Positions 54,403 to 63,899 of a stretch of 64,000 nt of DNA are shown in pieces. This DNA is from Limisalsivibrio acetivorans (GTDB lineage: Bacteria; Chrysiogenota; Deferribacteres; Deferribacterales; Geovibrionaceae), in contig NZ_ATWF01000002.1 of assembly GCF_000421105.1 (NCBI RefSeq), positions 310,001 to 374,000 on the forward strand, given 5' to 3'. Position 1 is the first letter of the stretch. Each line of letters opens with the position of its first letter. The notes under the pieces are model-generated. The model saw only the letters and a list, made by a program, of their open reading frames with translations. It ran no database searches and had not been told where the DNA came from. The position numbers and the translations under genes were made by a program.

Positions 54403-56958
54403 TTAGAATGCAACTGTTTCGATGTATGTAAGCTCGAAGTCTTCAAGCTTGTCGAATTCGAGATACCTGTAGATCTCTGCCATATTCGGCTCAATCTTCT
54501 TCTTAACCATCTCGAAGTATTCCTCAACGGTGGGCATCTGACCCATAAGGGCTGTCACCGCAGTGAGCTCGGCGGAACCGAGGTATACCTGAGAGTTGTC
54601 GCCGATACGGTTGGGGAAGTTACGTGTAGATGTGGAGAGGACGTGGGCGTTCGGGTGGACACGACCCTGGTTACCCATGCAGAGTGAACATCCGGGGAGC
54701 TCTGTCCTTGCGCCTACACCTGCATAGATGCTGTAGTAGCCCTCTTCCATAAGCTGCATCTCGTCCATCCTTGTAGGGGGAGTTATCCAGATCTGGGTTT
54801 TGGGATACTCTTCACCTTCCCATATCTTGCCTGCCGCACGGAAGTGTCCGATGTTCGTCATACAGGAACCGATGAACACCTCATCGACCTTGTTGCCGGA
54901 AAGCTCGCTGAGAAGCTTGACATCGTCGGGATCGTTGGGGCATGCGAGGATAGGCTCTGTGATCTCCGCAAGGTCTATCTCAATAACTGCAGCGTACTCT
55001 GCGTTCTCATCCCTCTCAAGGAGCTTGGGATCCGCAAGCCACGCCTCGGCATCCTCAATACGCTTCTTGAGGGTCTCCGCATCCTGATAACCCGCATCGA
55101 TCATCTTCTTCATGAGTGCGATGTTGCTCTTGAGGTAGCTGGCAACGGATTCCTCGCTCAGCTTGATGGTACCACCTGCGGCAGAGCGCTCTGCGGTGGC
55201 ATCGGTGAGCTCGAAGGCCTGCTCCACAGTAAGATTGGGAAGACCCTCCATCTCAAGGATACGGCCGTTGAAGATATTCTTCTTGTTCTGCTTGGGAACG
55301 GTGAGAAGACCCTCTTTGATAGCCCAGTAGGGTATTGCGTTCACAACGTCTCTGAGCGTGATTCCGGGATTGAGCTCACCCTTGAACTTGACGAGTACAG
55401 ACTCGGGAACGTCGAGGGGCATGAAGCCGAGTGCGCCTGCGAAGGCCACAAGACCGGAGCCGGCGGGGAGTGAAAGCCCCATGGGGAAACGTGTATGGGA
55501 ATCTCCGCCCGTACCGAGTGTATCGGGGAGGAGGAGCCTGTTAAGCCAGCTGTGGATAACACCATCACCGGGGCGGAGGGCAACACCCTTGCGGGAACTG
55601 ATAAACTCGGGAAGCGACTTGTGCATAGTAACATCCGCTGGCTTGGGGTATGCCGCTGTGTGGCAGAAGGACTGCATGAACATATCCGCCTGGAATTCAA
55701 GGCATGCAAGCTCTTTGATCTCATCCCTCGTCATCGGTCCGGTTGTATCCTGGGAACCCACGGTGGTCATCTTCGGCTCGCATGCTGTACCTGGGAGAAC
55801 CCCTTCAACACCTGCGGCACGGCCGATGATCTTCTGGCCGAGGGTGTAGCCCTGATTCGGCTTGGGCTCGGGGTTAACGGGTTTGGTGAATATCTCTGCC
55901 TCGCCGAGACCGAGAGCCTCACGGGCGTTGTTGGTGAGCTGGCGTCCGATTATGAGGTTAAGACGTCCTCCAGCACGGAACTCATCCTTTATAGTGGAGG
56001 GCTTAAGCTCGAAAGTGGAGATAACCTCTCCGCTCTCGCTCTTGATCTCACCCTTCTCGGTGTTGATAACGATAACATCGCCGGTATCGATCTTGTCCAC
56101 ATCGCACATGATGGGAAGGCCGCCGGAGTCCTCTGTGGTATTAAAGAAAATGGGGGCGATAACGTTTCCGATAACAACGCCTCCCCTTCTTTTATTAGGA
56201 ACGTAGTCTATGTCACGTCCAATCTTCCACATAAGTGAGTTGCAGGCGGACTTTCTGGAGGAGCCCGTACCAACAACATCGCCAACGAATGCTACATCGT
56301 AGCCTTCCTCACGGAACTTATCGATGGTGTCGTTCCCTTCGGGCCAGGATGTCTCACCCATGGCAAGGGCGTGAAGGGGGATATCGGGGCGGCTCCATGC
56401 ATGCTTTGCGGGGGAGAAGTCATCGGTATTGGTCTCGCCGGAAGCCTTGAATACCTTAACCTTGAACTCTTTGGGGAATTCGGGCTTATTGGTGAACCAT
56501 TCGGCGTTTGCCCAGCTCTCGATAACAGCCTTCGCGTTCTCGTTTGTCTTGGAAAGCTCGAGAACATCGTCGAAGGCGTTGTATACGAGGATAATATTCT
56601 TAAGCGCCTCTGCTGCATCCTTACCCAGCTCGCTGTCCTTAAGCAGGTCCACAAGGGGGGCAACGTTGTAGCCACCAAGCATTGTGCCGAGGAGGAAAAC
56701 CGCCTCTTTTTTATCTATGAGGGGGGAGCTTGCCTCACCCTTGGCAACCTTCTCAAGCCACTCCGCCTTAACCTCGGAGGAGGGGTCAACGCCGGGGGAA
56801 ACACGGTTTACTATAAGATCCTTGAGAAACTCTTCCTCGCCTTTGGGCGGGTTCTCAAGCATTTTGCATACTTCTGCTGTGAACTCTGCGGAGAGCGGAA
56901 GCGGGGGGATTCCCTGCGCCTTTCTCTCTTCTGCGTGCTTAAGGTATTCTTGCAACAT
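54403..56958 (-). CDS. acnB: Bifunctional aconitate hydratase 2 / 2-methylisocitrate dehydratase
   Basis: An 851-residue AcnB, converting citrate to isocitrate with a 4Fe-4S cluster. It has the N-terminal HEAT-like domain (about 1-160), the swivel domain, and the cluster cysteines in [16 protein letters not shown] and [14 protein letters not shown] chose ATG 56958 because AGGAGATG lies 5 bases before and the protein then starts like other AcnB ([20 protein letters not shown]). In other bacteria AcnB without its cluster can bind mRNA; whether this one does is unknown. Confidence 0.97.
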   Translation of the reverse strand: MLQEYLKHAEERKAQGIPPLPLSAEFTAEVCKMLENPPKGEEEFLKDLIVNRVSPGVDPSSEVKAEWLEKVAKGEASSPLIDKKEAVFLLGTMLGGYNVAPLVDLLKDSELGKDAAEALKNIILVYNAFDDVLELSKTNENAKAVIESWANAEWFTNKPEFPKEFKVKVFKASGETNTDDFSPAKHAWSRPDIPLHALAMGETSWPEGNDTIDKFREEGYDVAFVGDVVGTGSSRKSACNSLMWKIGRDIDYVPNKRRGGVVIGNVIAPIFFNTTEDSGGLPIMCDVDKIDTGDVIVINTEKGEIKSESGEVISTFELKPSTIKDEFRAGGRLNLIIGRQLTNNAREALGLGEAEIFTKPVNPEPKPNQGYTLGQKIIGRAAGVEGVLPGTACEPKMTTVGSQDTTGPMTRDEIKELACLEFQADMFMQSFCHTAAYPKPADVTMHKSLPEFISSRKGVALRPGDGVIHSWLNRLLLPDTLGTGGDSHTRFPMGLSLPAGSGLVAFAGALGFMPLDVPESVLVKFKGELNPGITLRDVVNAIPYWAIKEGLLTVPKQNKKNIFNGRILEMEGLPNLTVEQAFELTDATAERSAAGGTIKLSEESVASYLKSNIALMKKMIDAGYQDAETLKKRIEDAEAWLADPKLLERDENAEYAAVIEIDLAEITEPILACPNDPDDVKLLSELSGNKVDEVFIGSCMTNIGHFRAAGKIWEGEEYPKTQIWITPPTRMDEMQLMEEGYYSIYAGVGARTELPGCSLCMGNQGRVHPNAHVLSTSTRNFPNRIGDNSQVYLGSAELTAVTALMGQMPTVEEYFEMVKKKIEPNMAEIYRYLEFDKLEDFELTYIETVAF

Positions 56959-57125
56959 AAAGCATCTCCTATTTGTTATTATCATTTCTGTGCCCGAACG
57001 CAAGAAGCCGTCATATGCCTGAAACACATACAACAATGCGCACATACTGCGGATACGGGCAGTTATAAAACAGATTCATATCCGATATAAGCAGGTGGAC
57101 GGTATCCCCCCGCTGCAATCATTAG

Positions 57126-57164
57126 ATTGTATTCTGTATACAATAGTGGGCTGGGATTTGTCAA
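57126..57164 (-). promoter_or_regulatory. acnB promoter overlapped by shared palindromic operator
   Basis: On the minus strand TTGACA (complement of 57159-57164), an 18-base spacer and TATACA (complement of 57135-57140). The 19-base near-palindrome ATTGTATTCTGTATACAAT (57126-57144 as read on plus) covers the -10 element, with 7-base arms around TCTGT. A bound protein would block RNA polymerase. Confidence 0.8.
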
Positions 57165-57250
57165 AATATTTTAGAACATTTTTCTAAGCTTAACAAACAT
57201 AAGATTTTCAGGGAGGCAAATAAGAGCGGGTACCGGGTGCTGTAATGTCC

Positions 57251-57607
57251 TCAGAATCGGCTATCCAGCACCTCCAGAGTTTTCTGCAGTTCTGCGATCT
57301 GTGTTTCGTCCATGCCGAAGGTAAGTTCCTAGGTCAGCTTCATGTGCATACCGTGGTGCTCACCGAATAGCTCTTCCCCCCTGGGAGTAAGCTTAACGAG
57401 CATAGACCGGCGGTCGCTGTCGTTGGGTATACGATCAACAAGCCCCGGCACAATTAGCGAGGCTGTGTGGTGGACAACCTTGCCGGGATTCCTGTTTCCG
57501 GCTACGAAGGGGGCAAGAACTATCCACGAATGTCCGCAGGGGTTAATGCCGTGGATTATTCCAAGGATGAAGCTGGATTGAAAAACGGCCTGAAAAAGAC
57601 TCTCCAT
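57251..57607 (-). pseudogene. Composite pseudogene: membrane-protein N terminus joined to a MarR C terminus, with an internal stop
   Basis: The first about 40 codons (QSSFILGIIHGINPCGHSW and following) look like the start of a TauE/SafE-like membrane protein. The frame then passes into the wing and C-terminal helix of a MarR regulator (GLVDRIPNDSDRRSMLVKLT, PRGEELFGEHHG). An in-frame TAG at 57329-57331 interrupts it; past the stop the MarR-like frame goes on (ELTFGMDETQIAELQKTLEV) to TGA at 57251. So an internal deletion fused two genes and a nonsense change (probably CAG to TAG) followed. No good ribosome binding site is needed to explain it; it is most likely dead. Confidence 0.72.
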
Positions 57608-57695
57608 GATCTACCTTTTGTTTATTTATTCATGGAGAGCCTAAATACATTTACACTGTTTACCAAGTTGTTTGTTATCCAACCCTAGTCAGTTC

Positions 57696-57953
57696 TCAAT
57701 TAAACTCGATATTCATCGAATTGCGGTTCTGCACAAACTCCTCAAGGCTCTTTTTTGCAATGCGCCAGTGCCCTTTGCCGTCGTCCCTCGTGTTCCATGC
57801 GGGAAGCTCCACCTTCCAAATCCACCTTTTCACGGTGAGAGGATTAACCTGAAGAACCTCCGCCGCCTGATTCACCGACAGGAAATTATGAGGCACCTTC
57901 CTCAGCTCCTCCTGTATGCTTTCTTCTTCCCATGATAGTTCTCTGTACGACAT
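57696..57953 (-). CDS. Small HTH (excisionase/MerR-like fold) DNA-binding protein
   Basis: An 85-residue protein with a helix-turn-helix of the HTH_17 type: FLSVNQAAEVLQVNPLTVKRWIW, then a wing (DGKGHWRIAKKSLEEFVQ). Such domains occur in excisionases and small regulators. I chose ATG 57953 because AAGGAGGGGG lies right before it; a longer frame reaches into the shared promoter region. It is divergent from the XRE gene at 58058, so the two may control each other's promoters. Confidence 0.82.
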   Translation of the reverse strand: MSYRELSWEEESIQEELRKVPHNFLSVNQAAEVLQVNPLTVKRWIWKVELPAWNTRDDGKGHWRIAKKSLEEFVQNRNSMNIEFN

Positions 57954-57976
57954 ATCCCCCTCCTTTACAAACACAA

Positions 57977-58036
57977 TACGTATATACACGTTACGTGCGT
58001 AATAGTCAACAATATTTCCTGTTGTACACCTACGTA
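57977..58036. promoter_or_regulatory. Divergent control region with repeated ACGT sites
   Basis: Four ACGT cores occur at 57978, 57988, 57993 and 58032, two of them within TACGTA (57977-57982, 58031-58036). They lie between the divergent starts of the HTH_17 and XRE genes, where operators would be expected. Which protein binds is inferred only. Confidence 0.45.
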
Positions 58037-58057
58037 TTATTTATGTATAGTAGCCAT

Positions 58058-58450
58058 ATGGAACTATCAGATAGACTCAAACAACTAAGGAAACATTTCA
58101 AAGTATCCCAGGCAGAAATAGGCAGAATCCTCGATGTTGGTCAGCAGGCTGTCTCCCATTACGAAAGCAAGGGAAGCATTGAGGCCTCAAGGCTTGAGAT
58201 TCTCGCAGATCACTTCAGTGTTGATATTAAATACTTCTACGAAGACGGCCCCATCTCGGACTACCTTGGGAACAGCAAGGGCTCGCTTATGCCCATGGGT
58301 GGAATGAATATACCTGTTCCCGCCGGCTGGGAAGAGCTCCTTATACGCATTTCCGCCATGAACTACAACGATATCAAAAGGATCGAAAAGGTTCTGGAGT
58401 CCCTTGTGGAGGTATTTGAAGAGGGAAAGAGACAAAGCCCCAAACCCTGA
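58058..58450 (+). CDS. XRE family transcriptional regulator
   Basis: A 130-residue protein with an N-terminal XRE domain (LKQLRKHFKVSQAEIGRILDVGQQAVSHYESKG within about 4-60), a linker rich in Gly and Met, and a C-terminal helix (NDIKRIEKVLESLVEVFEEG) that may dimerise. It lacks the S24-like domain of the other regulators in this window. ATG 58058 starts at the domain; no clear ribosome binding site precedes it or the alternative at 58043. It is 58 bases before the subtilisin-like protease gene and is likely its regulator. Confidence 0.83.
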   Translation: MELSDRLKQLRKHFKVSQAEIGRILDVGQQAVSHYESKGSIEASRLEILADHFSVDIKYFYEDGPISDYLGNSKGSLMPMGGMNIPVPAGWEELLIRISAMNYNDIKRIEKVLESLVEVFEEGKRQSPKP

Positions 58451-58508
58451 ACCCGCCGCTTTTATATTATGCGTACTCTATCCGCCTGTGTGACCGGAGT
58501 GCTTTTGT

Positions 58509-60704
58509 ATGGACGAAGAGAAGATATACCCCATCTACTACATACCCTACAGGGATGAATTCTGTACCCCTCTGCCCAGGAGGGGGAGAGGGGGAAAAAC
58601 CAGAGCTTTGAACAAAAGGATATCAAGGGAAACTCTATCTGAGAAAGTTGAAAAAGGTTATCATTATTATCGATCATTTAAATTCAACAGAGGCCTCCCC
58701 GTGGTGGAGCAGATCCTGCTGGAAAAGGGTTCTGAGGCCAAGTCACTCCGTCAGTCCTTCCTGAAAACCACAAAGGCCCGCCTTGTGGGGAGTGCAGGGC
58801 TTCGAAGGATACTCTTCTCCGTCGAGGATGAAGCACACCTAGGAAGGATCGCCTCCATGATACGCTACAGCAGAAACACCGACTTTTATTCATCTCTAAC
58901 CCATTTCGAGGACATCGGCGGTTTCATGCCCGAAGACAAGAGGGAGCTTTCATCACTCTTTTTGCACAGGCTCCATAACGCTCAAAGAGGGGATGATGAA
59001 CTTATAAAGATCATATGCTTCAGCATCTCCGGTGCGGAGGAGAAAACGGCGGACTTCCTTGCCGGGGAAATCGGTGCGGAAGATGTCCGGCTGAACTGCC
59101 TGGGGAGCGGTATCAAAAGCATATACTGCCGGGTCCCTAGCTTGAGGGATAAGCTTGATGTTATCCTGAGCCATTCCCTGATTAGGAACATAGCGGAACA
59201 GGAGCAGACAACACTCACCCCTCAATATCTCAGACGGGAAGAGATCCCAGTGGAATGCATAGTAAAGCGGGAGAAGGGGAAGACATACCCTGTGGTCGGG
59301 GTGTTCGATACAGGTGTCGCCCCAGGCTCCTACCTCCGGGAATGGGAATACGCATCCCACAGCTTTGTGGAATGCGGCATGGAGAACAACATGCACGGAA
59401 CCTTCGTTACGGGGAGGCTTCTACAGAAGGGTGAAAACTTCGGCGGTATAATGTATCTGGATATCAACTGCATACCGGATACCTCAAGGCGAAGGGTATG
59501 TTTCAGTGATGTGGCTCCGTATATTGAGTGCATGGTAATGAAATACAACGATAGAGTTAAGTTCTGGAACCTGTCCATGGGAACAGATGAACCGGGTGGC
59601 AGAAACATAAGCGAGTGTGCAGCGTTCATTGATCACCTGCAGTATAAGTACGATGTGGTATTCATAATACCGACCGGCAACTACCATAAACTCCGCAGCT
59701 GGGATATGGAAGAGCTGAAGGACGAGAACAGGTTAACCCCGCCTGCAGACAGCCTGCACGGGATCACTGTGGGGAGTATCACCCAGGAATCGACAAATAT
59801 ACTTCCGGCACTTTATCCCTCCCTCTTTACCCGAAGGGGGAGAGGAGCCTGCATGGCTGTTAAGCCGGATCTTGTTTACTACGGAGGAACCCACGAGATG
59901 CGCTTCGGGAGGTATCTTCCGAGAGGAGTGCACTCCATTGGTATCAACAACGAAATAGCCGAAGATACAGGAACATCGCATGCATCACCGCCTGTGGCGG
60001 CAGCTGCCGCAGAACTTTATCACACCCTCCTCTTCGCCGGCATGAACACGGACATGGTCAAAGCACTCCTGCTCCACAGGGCTGAGTACCCGTCCGGGGA
60101 GGATCAGGATTCTTGTACAGAGGCCACACGCTCATATTACGGCTGGGGTATACCAACCTTCGGCGACAGTCTCCTCTGCGAAGGAGGGGATACGCTCACA
60201 TTTATTACCTGCGGCAGACTCAAGACGGGGTGCATTATGGAAGTAGGCTCCATTACCGTCCCACCCGAACTGCTTGAAAACGGTAAACTTAGCGGGAGGA
60301 TAGATATGACCCTCTCGTCAAAGGTTCCAGTAAACCCCGAATTCCCCGATTTCTACACCTGCATAAACCTCGAAGCATCACTCGGGTTTTATGAAAAAGG
60401 GAACTGGAGGAGCATACTCTCAGGCAAAGATATCTCCGGTATGCCCGATGATGAAGCCCTCAGGGAGGTTTATAAATGGCTACCCACGAAAAAATACACC
60501 CAGAGCTTTAAAAAAAAGAAGTGTCCAGGTATACTTATTCTGAGACTAAGCACTTCACGGAGGGATTTCCACGAAGGGGATAACGAAATACCGTACGGTG
60601 TTGCCATAAGCTTCAGAGGGCATGGGAAAAACATACACAGCAGAGTATGCTCTGAGAACACGGTTTCATCCTTTACTTTTGAAAAGACTGCCGGTAATTA
60701 TTGA
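58509..60704 (+). CDS. Subtilisin-like (S8) serine peptidase with unusual N-terminal region
   Basis: 731 residues. The catalytic triad is clear: Asp267 in VVGVFDTGV, His296 in MHGTFVTG and Ser490 in GTSHASPP, with oxyanion Asn391 in PTGNY. There is no signal peptide or propeptide of the secreted type, so it probably acts inside the cell. Residues 1-260 form a domain I do not recognise (GLPVVEQILLEKG, SAGLRRILFSVEDEAHL), and about 560-731 form a beta-rich C terminus. Layout and lack of a signal are like S8 proteases paired with AAA ATPases in phage-defence pairs such as IetAS, but no AAA gene is adjacent. It is preceded by XRE. Confidence 0.87.
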   Translation: MDEEKIYPIYYIPYRDEFCTPLPRRGRGGKTRALNKRISRETLSEKVEKGYHYYRSFKFNRGLPVVEQILLEKGSEAKSLRQSFLKTTKARLVGSAGLRRILFSVEDEAHLGRIASMIRYSRNTDFYSSLTHFEDIGGFMPEDKRELSSLFLHRLHNAQRGDDELIKIICFSISGAEEKTADFLAGEIGAEDVRLNCLGSGIKSIYCRVPSLRDKLDVILSHSLIRNIAEQEQTTLTPQYLRREEIPVECIVKREKGKTYPVVGVFDTGVAPGSYLREWEYASHSFVECGMENNMHGTFVTGRLLQKGENFGGIMYLDINCIPDTSRRRVCFSDVAPYIECMVMKYNDRVKFWNLSMGTDEPGGRNISECAAFIDHLQYKYDVVFIIPTGNYHKLRSWDMEELKDENRLTPPADSLHGITVGSITQESTNILPALYPSLFTRRGRGACMAVKPDLVYYGGTHEMRFGRYLPRGVHSIGINNEIAEDTGTSHASPPVAAAAAELYHTLLFAGMNTDMVKALLLHRAEYPSGEDQDSCTEATRSYYGWGIPTFGDSLLCEGGDTLTFITCGRLKTGCIMEVGSITVPPELLENGKLSGRIDMTLSSKVPVNPEFPDFYTCINLEASLGFYEKGNWRSILSGKDISGMPDDEALREVYKWLPTKKYTQSFKKKKCPGILILRLSTSRRDFHEGDNEIPYGVAISFRGHGKNIHSRVCSENTVSSFTFEKTAGNY

Positions 60705-60821
60705 CTCTCTGCCACGACAAATTCCGCCACAACGATACACCGGCTTGCTAATATTTAAGTTATATAATATAAATAACTAAAGCAAGTTTCCAGAAATACC
60801 GCTTATTCAGAAGGAGACATA

Positions 60822-61181
60822 ATGGGAGCAGAGCTTTCAACTCTCAAAGTTCTTTATGTAGAAGATGAATCTGTCACACGTATGGCTGTTACTCGTGTGC
60901 TCCAAAAAAGGGTCGCCGAGGTTTTCTCTGCCAAAGATGGAAAAGAAGGTCTTGATCTGTACACACAGCATAAACCTGATGTTGTTTTGACGGATCTCCA
61001 AATGCCCGTTATGGACGGATGGGAGATGATCGCAGAGATCAGAAAAGAGAACGGCAATGTTCCTATTATCGTCATCTCCGCCTATGATTACGAAGATAGC
61101 CAGTACAAGGTATGTGATTCTATAGTCAAGCCTGTTATTAAGGATGTTCTTTTCGAAAAGATAGAACGCTGCGCTAAATGA
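60822..61181 (+). CDS. Stand-alone CheY-like response regulator
   Basis: A 119-residue receiver domain: acidic pocket VEDES, phospho-acceptor Asp in VVLTDLQMPVMDGW, switch Ser in IVISAYD and the invariant Lys in SIVKPV. There is no output domain, so it acts by protein contact. The ribosome binding site is AGAAGGAGACATA. It might serve the orphan histidine kinases of this window or be a CheY; the sequence does not settle this. Confidence 0.93.
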   Translation: MGAELSTLKVLYVEDESVTRMAVTRVLQKRVAEVFSAKDGKEGLDLYTQHKPDVVLTDLQMPVMDGWEMIAEIRKENGNVPIIVISAYDYEDSQYKVCDSIVKPVIKDVLFEKIERCAK

Positions 61182-61340
61182 TTTAAGACCACAAACCGTA
61201 TCAAGCTGGATAAACTGAATATCTTCAGAACTTTATAATCCTAGCTTGAACATCAATTACATTTACATCCAACACATCCGAAGCGGTATAAACCCCGTAG
61301 AAATATATCCTATACCATTATAAGGACGAGAGGGGCAGAG

Positions 61341-61350
61341 CCCCCCCCCC
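61341..61350. repeat. C10 homopolymer between cheY-like and fumC genes
   Basis: Ten C residues follow GAGGGGCAGAG between two convergent genes. GGGG can pair with part of the C run. The tract is a likely slippage site in replication and sequencing. Confidence 0.8.
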
Positions 61351-61414
61351 TTAATCCATACCTCAGATGCCGTATTTCAAGTTTATCAATATTGTTAACC
61401 CTTTACCTCTCTAC

Positions 61415-62806
61415 CTACTCCTTCGGTTCCACCATATCCATTGGGTTAACCAGCTTGTCAAATTCCTCCGCCTTAAGCAGTTTCAACTTCACTGCGGTCT
61501 CCTTAAGCGTAAGGTTCTCCTCGAAGGCTGTTTTTGCGATCTTAGCCGCATTCTCATAGCCGATATGCGGGTTCAATGCTGTCACGAGCATCAGGGAATC
61601 CTTCAGATATTTAGCGATTATATCCTTATTCGCCTCAATACCCTCTGCGCAGTTCTGCCCGAAGGAGTCCATAGAGTCCGCCAGAAGCTTAACGGACTGG
61701 AGGTAGTTGTATATTATAACCGGCTTGAATACGTTCAGTTCAAAATTACCCTGGGAGGCGGCAAAACCTATGGCCGCATCGTTACCCATAACCTGGCAGG
61801 AGACCATGGTAACCGCCTCCGCCTGTGTGGGATTCACCTTACCCGGCATGATAGAGCTACCCGGTTCGTTTGCGGGTATAGTAAGCTCACCTATGCCGCA
61901 TCTGGGGCCGGAGGCGAGCCAACGTATATCGTTTGCGATCTTCATCATATCAGCCGCCAAAGCCTTAAGCGCACCACTGGAATATACTAGGGCGTCGTGG
62001 GAAGTGAGCGACTGGAACTTGTTCGGAGCCGTAACAAATCTTTTTCCTGTATGGTCAGAGATCTCCTCTGCGGACATCACGCCCATCTTCGGGTGGGCGT
62101 TTATACCAGTCCCCACGGCTGTACCTCCGAGGGCCAGCTCACGCACCCTTTCAAGGCTTTTTTCGATCTGGTCATAGTCCGTATCGAGCATGGCGACATA
62201 GCCGCTGAACTCCTGTCCCAACGTAAGGGGAGTAGCATCCTGAAGATGGGTACGCCCTATCTTAACAACACTCTCGAATTCCTTCGCCTTTTCATCGAGC
62301 ATATCACGCAGTCTCTTTATAGAGGGGAGCAGAACATCCTCCACCTCGGAGACAGCGGCGATGTGCATAGCTGTGGGAAAGGTGTCGTTGGAGCTTTGGG
62401 ACATGTTCACATGATCGTTGGGGTGAACAAGCTTCTCACTCTTGAAGTCACCGCCGAGGATCTCTGTGGCACGGTTTGCGACAACCTCATTCATGTTCAT
62501 GTTCGACTGTGTGCCGCTTCCAGTCTGCCATACGGAGAGGGGGAACTGTTCATCCATCTTACCCGAAGTTATCTCATCGCAAGCCTGTACGATGGCGTTC
62601 TTCTTATCATCATCCAGCTTTCCCAGCTGGTTATTAACAACAGCGGCGGAACGCTTGAGAACGGCAAAGGCGTAGATAAGCCTGATGGGCATCTTCTCCC
62701 AGCCTATACGGAAATTCTGAAGGCTTCTCTGGGTCTGGGCCCCCCAATAGCTCGATTCGGGAACCTCTATCTCACCCATCGTGTCCTTCTCAATCCTCGT
62801 TTTCAT
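61415..62806 (-). CDS. fumC: Fumarate hydratase, class II
   Basis: A 463-residue iron-free fumarase: [18 protein letters not shown] at the start, the three conserved blocks including [20 protein letters not shown] and the signature [16 protein letters not shown], and [13 protein letters not shown] near the end. It interconverts fumarate and malate and tolerates oxygen. I chose ATG 62806, 5 bases after GGAGG; the ATG at 62818 would place the ribosome binding site inside the gene. It is divergent from the class I fumarase genes. Confidence 0.96.
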   Translation of the reverse strand: MKTRIEKDTMGEIEVPESSYWGAQTQRSLQNFRIGWEKMPIRLIYAFAVLKRSAAVVNNQLGKLDDDKKNAIVQACDEITSGKMDEQFPLSVWQTGSGTQSNMNMNEVVANRATEILGGDFKSEKLVHPNDHVNMSQSSNDTFPTAMHIAAVSEVEDVLLPSIKRLRDMLDEKAKEFESVVKIGRTHLQDATPLTLGQEFSGYVAMLDTDYDQIEKSLERVRELALGGTAVGTGINAHPKMGVMSAEEISDHTGKRFVTAPNKFQSLTSHDALVYSSGALKALAADMMKIANDIRWLASGPRCGIGELTIPANEPGSSIMPGKVNPTQAEAVTMVSCQVMGNDAAIGFAASQGNFELNVFKPVIIYNYLQSVKLLADSMDSFGQNCAEGIEANKDIIAKYLKDSLMLVTALNPHIGYENAAKIAKTAFEENLTLKETAVKLKLLKAEEFDKLVNPMDMVEPKE

Positions 62807-62952
62807 GTATACCTCCATAGATGTTCATAGATTCTTAAAACATTGTAACATGCCTGTGTTCCTATTAACAGGCTATTAGGTCAATATTACTCTTATTTAT
62901 AATGGTCCAAAATAAACCGTCGTTCAACCCCGGACTTGAAAAATAAATACAG

Positions 62953-62971
62953 ATGGTATACAAAATACAAT
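62953..62971 (+). promoter_or_regulatory. Shared palindromic operator in front of fumAB
   Basis: The complement of this stretch, ATTGTATTTTGTATACCAT, matches the acnB site at 17 of 19 positions. On the plus strand TTGAAA (62936-62941) and TATACA (62957-62962) could be the core promoter, with a short 15-base spacer, so the operator again covers the -10. The fumA start is 62 bases downstream. Confidence 0.72.
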
Positions 62972-63032
62972 CAGGCTAAACGTATTATAACCTGCTATTA
63001 GAAATTCTAATACGTTAATAAATGAGGTGGAT

Positions 63033-63899
63033 ATGGAACTCAAAGATGCAATGTTGGAACTGATCCGCAAATGTTCCACAGATCTTTCTCCCGATGTGGA
63101 GAAGGCTATCAAAGAGGCGTATGAAACCGAGGATGAGAGGACTTCTGCAAAGAACGTTTTCGGAACCATCCTTGAGAATATCGCCCTTGCCAGAGAGGCT
63201 TCCAGCCCTATCTGTCAGGACACGGGTGCGATCGTCTGTTATGTGGACTTCCCCGTGGGCGATAGTGAGAAGAAGTACCGTGAGGCTCTTGAGTGGGCGG
63301 CGGCTGAGGCTACCAAGCTCCAGTACCTACGTCCCAACGCCGTTGATCCCATAACAGGCAAGAACTCCGGCAACAATATCGGCGTAAACGCACCCTACAT
63401 GCACTTTCACCAGTGGGACAAGGACGAGGTTCGTGTCCGTCTCATGCTGAAAGGTGGCGGTTCCGAGAATGTGGGTGCCCAGTATAAGCTCCCCGACACC
63501 GGACTCAAGGCCGGACGTGACCTCAGAGGCGTCCGCAAGGTTATAATTGATGCGGTTCTTAAGGCTCAGGGACAGGGATGCGCACCCGGAATAATCGGCG
63601 TCGGCATCGGCGGCGACAGGGTTACCTCCTTCGCTCTCTCCAAGGAGCAGTTCTTCCGCACCCTCGGTGAGAGGAGCGAGAATCCCGATCTAGCAGCCCT
63701 TGAGGAAGAGCTTATGGATGATCTTAACAAGCTCAACATCGGCCCCATGGGCTTCGGCGGAAAGACAACCGCCCTCGGCGTAAACATCGCAGCTCAGCAC
63801 AGGCATCCGGCTACCTACTACGTATCCATTTCTTACACCTGCTGGGCATACCGCAGAAAATCCATGACCATAAAGGGGAGCGAGGTGAGCTATGATTAA
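63033..63899 (+). CDS. fumA: Fumarate hydratase class I, alpha subunit
   Basis: A 288-residue alpha part of the two-subunit, 4Fe-4S class I fumarase: [18 protein letters not shown] with a cluster Cys, [14 protein letters not shown], and [30 protein letters not shown] near the end. This type is sensitive to oxygen, unlike FumC encoded next door. ATG 63033 follows GAGGTGG; an in-frame GTG two codons earlier is possible. The stop overlaps the beta-subunit start by 8 bases. In some annotations it is named ttdA. Confidence 0.94.
   Translation: MELKDAMLELIRKCSTDLSPDVEKAIKEAYETEDERTSAKNVFGTILENIALAREASSPICQDTGAIVCYVDFPVGDSEKKYREALEWAAAEATKLQYLRPNAVDPITGKNSGNNIGVNAPYMHFHQWDKDEVRVRLMLKGGGSENVGAQYKLPDTGLKAGRDLRGVRKVIIDAVLKAQGQGCAPGIIGVGIGGDRVTSFALSKEQFFRTLGERSENPDLAALEEELMDDLNKLNIGPMGFGGKTTALGVNIAAQHRHPATYYVSISYTCWAYRRKSMTIKGSEVSYD

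Noticed and set aside
56959-57045. 29-codon N-terminal extension of AcnB
   Set aside because: AGGAGATG right before ATG 56958 and the match to known AcnB N termini favour the shorter form.
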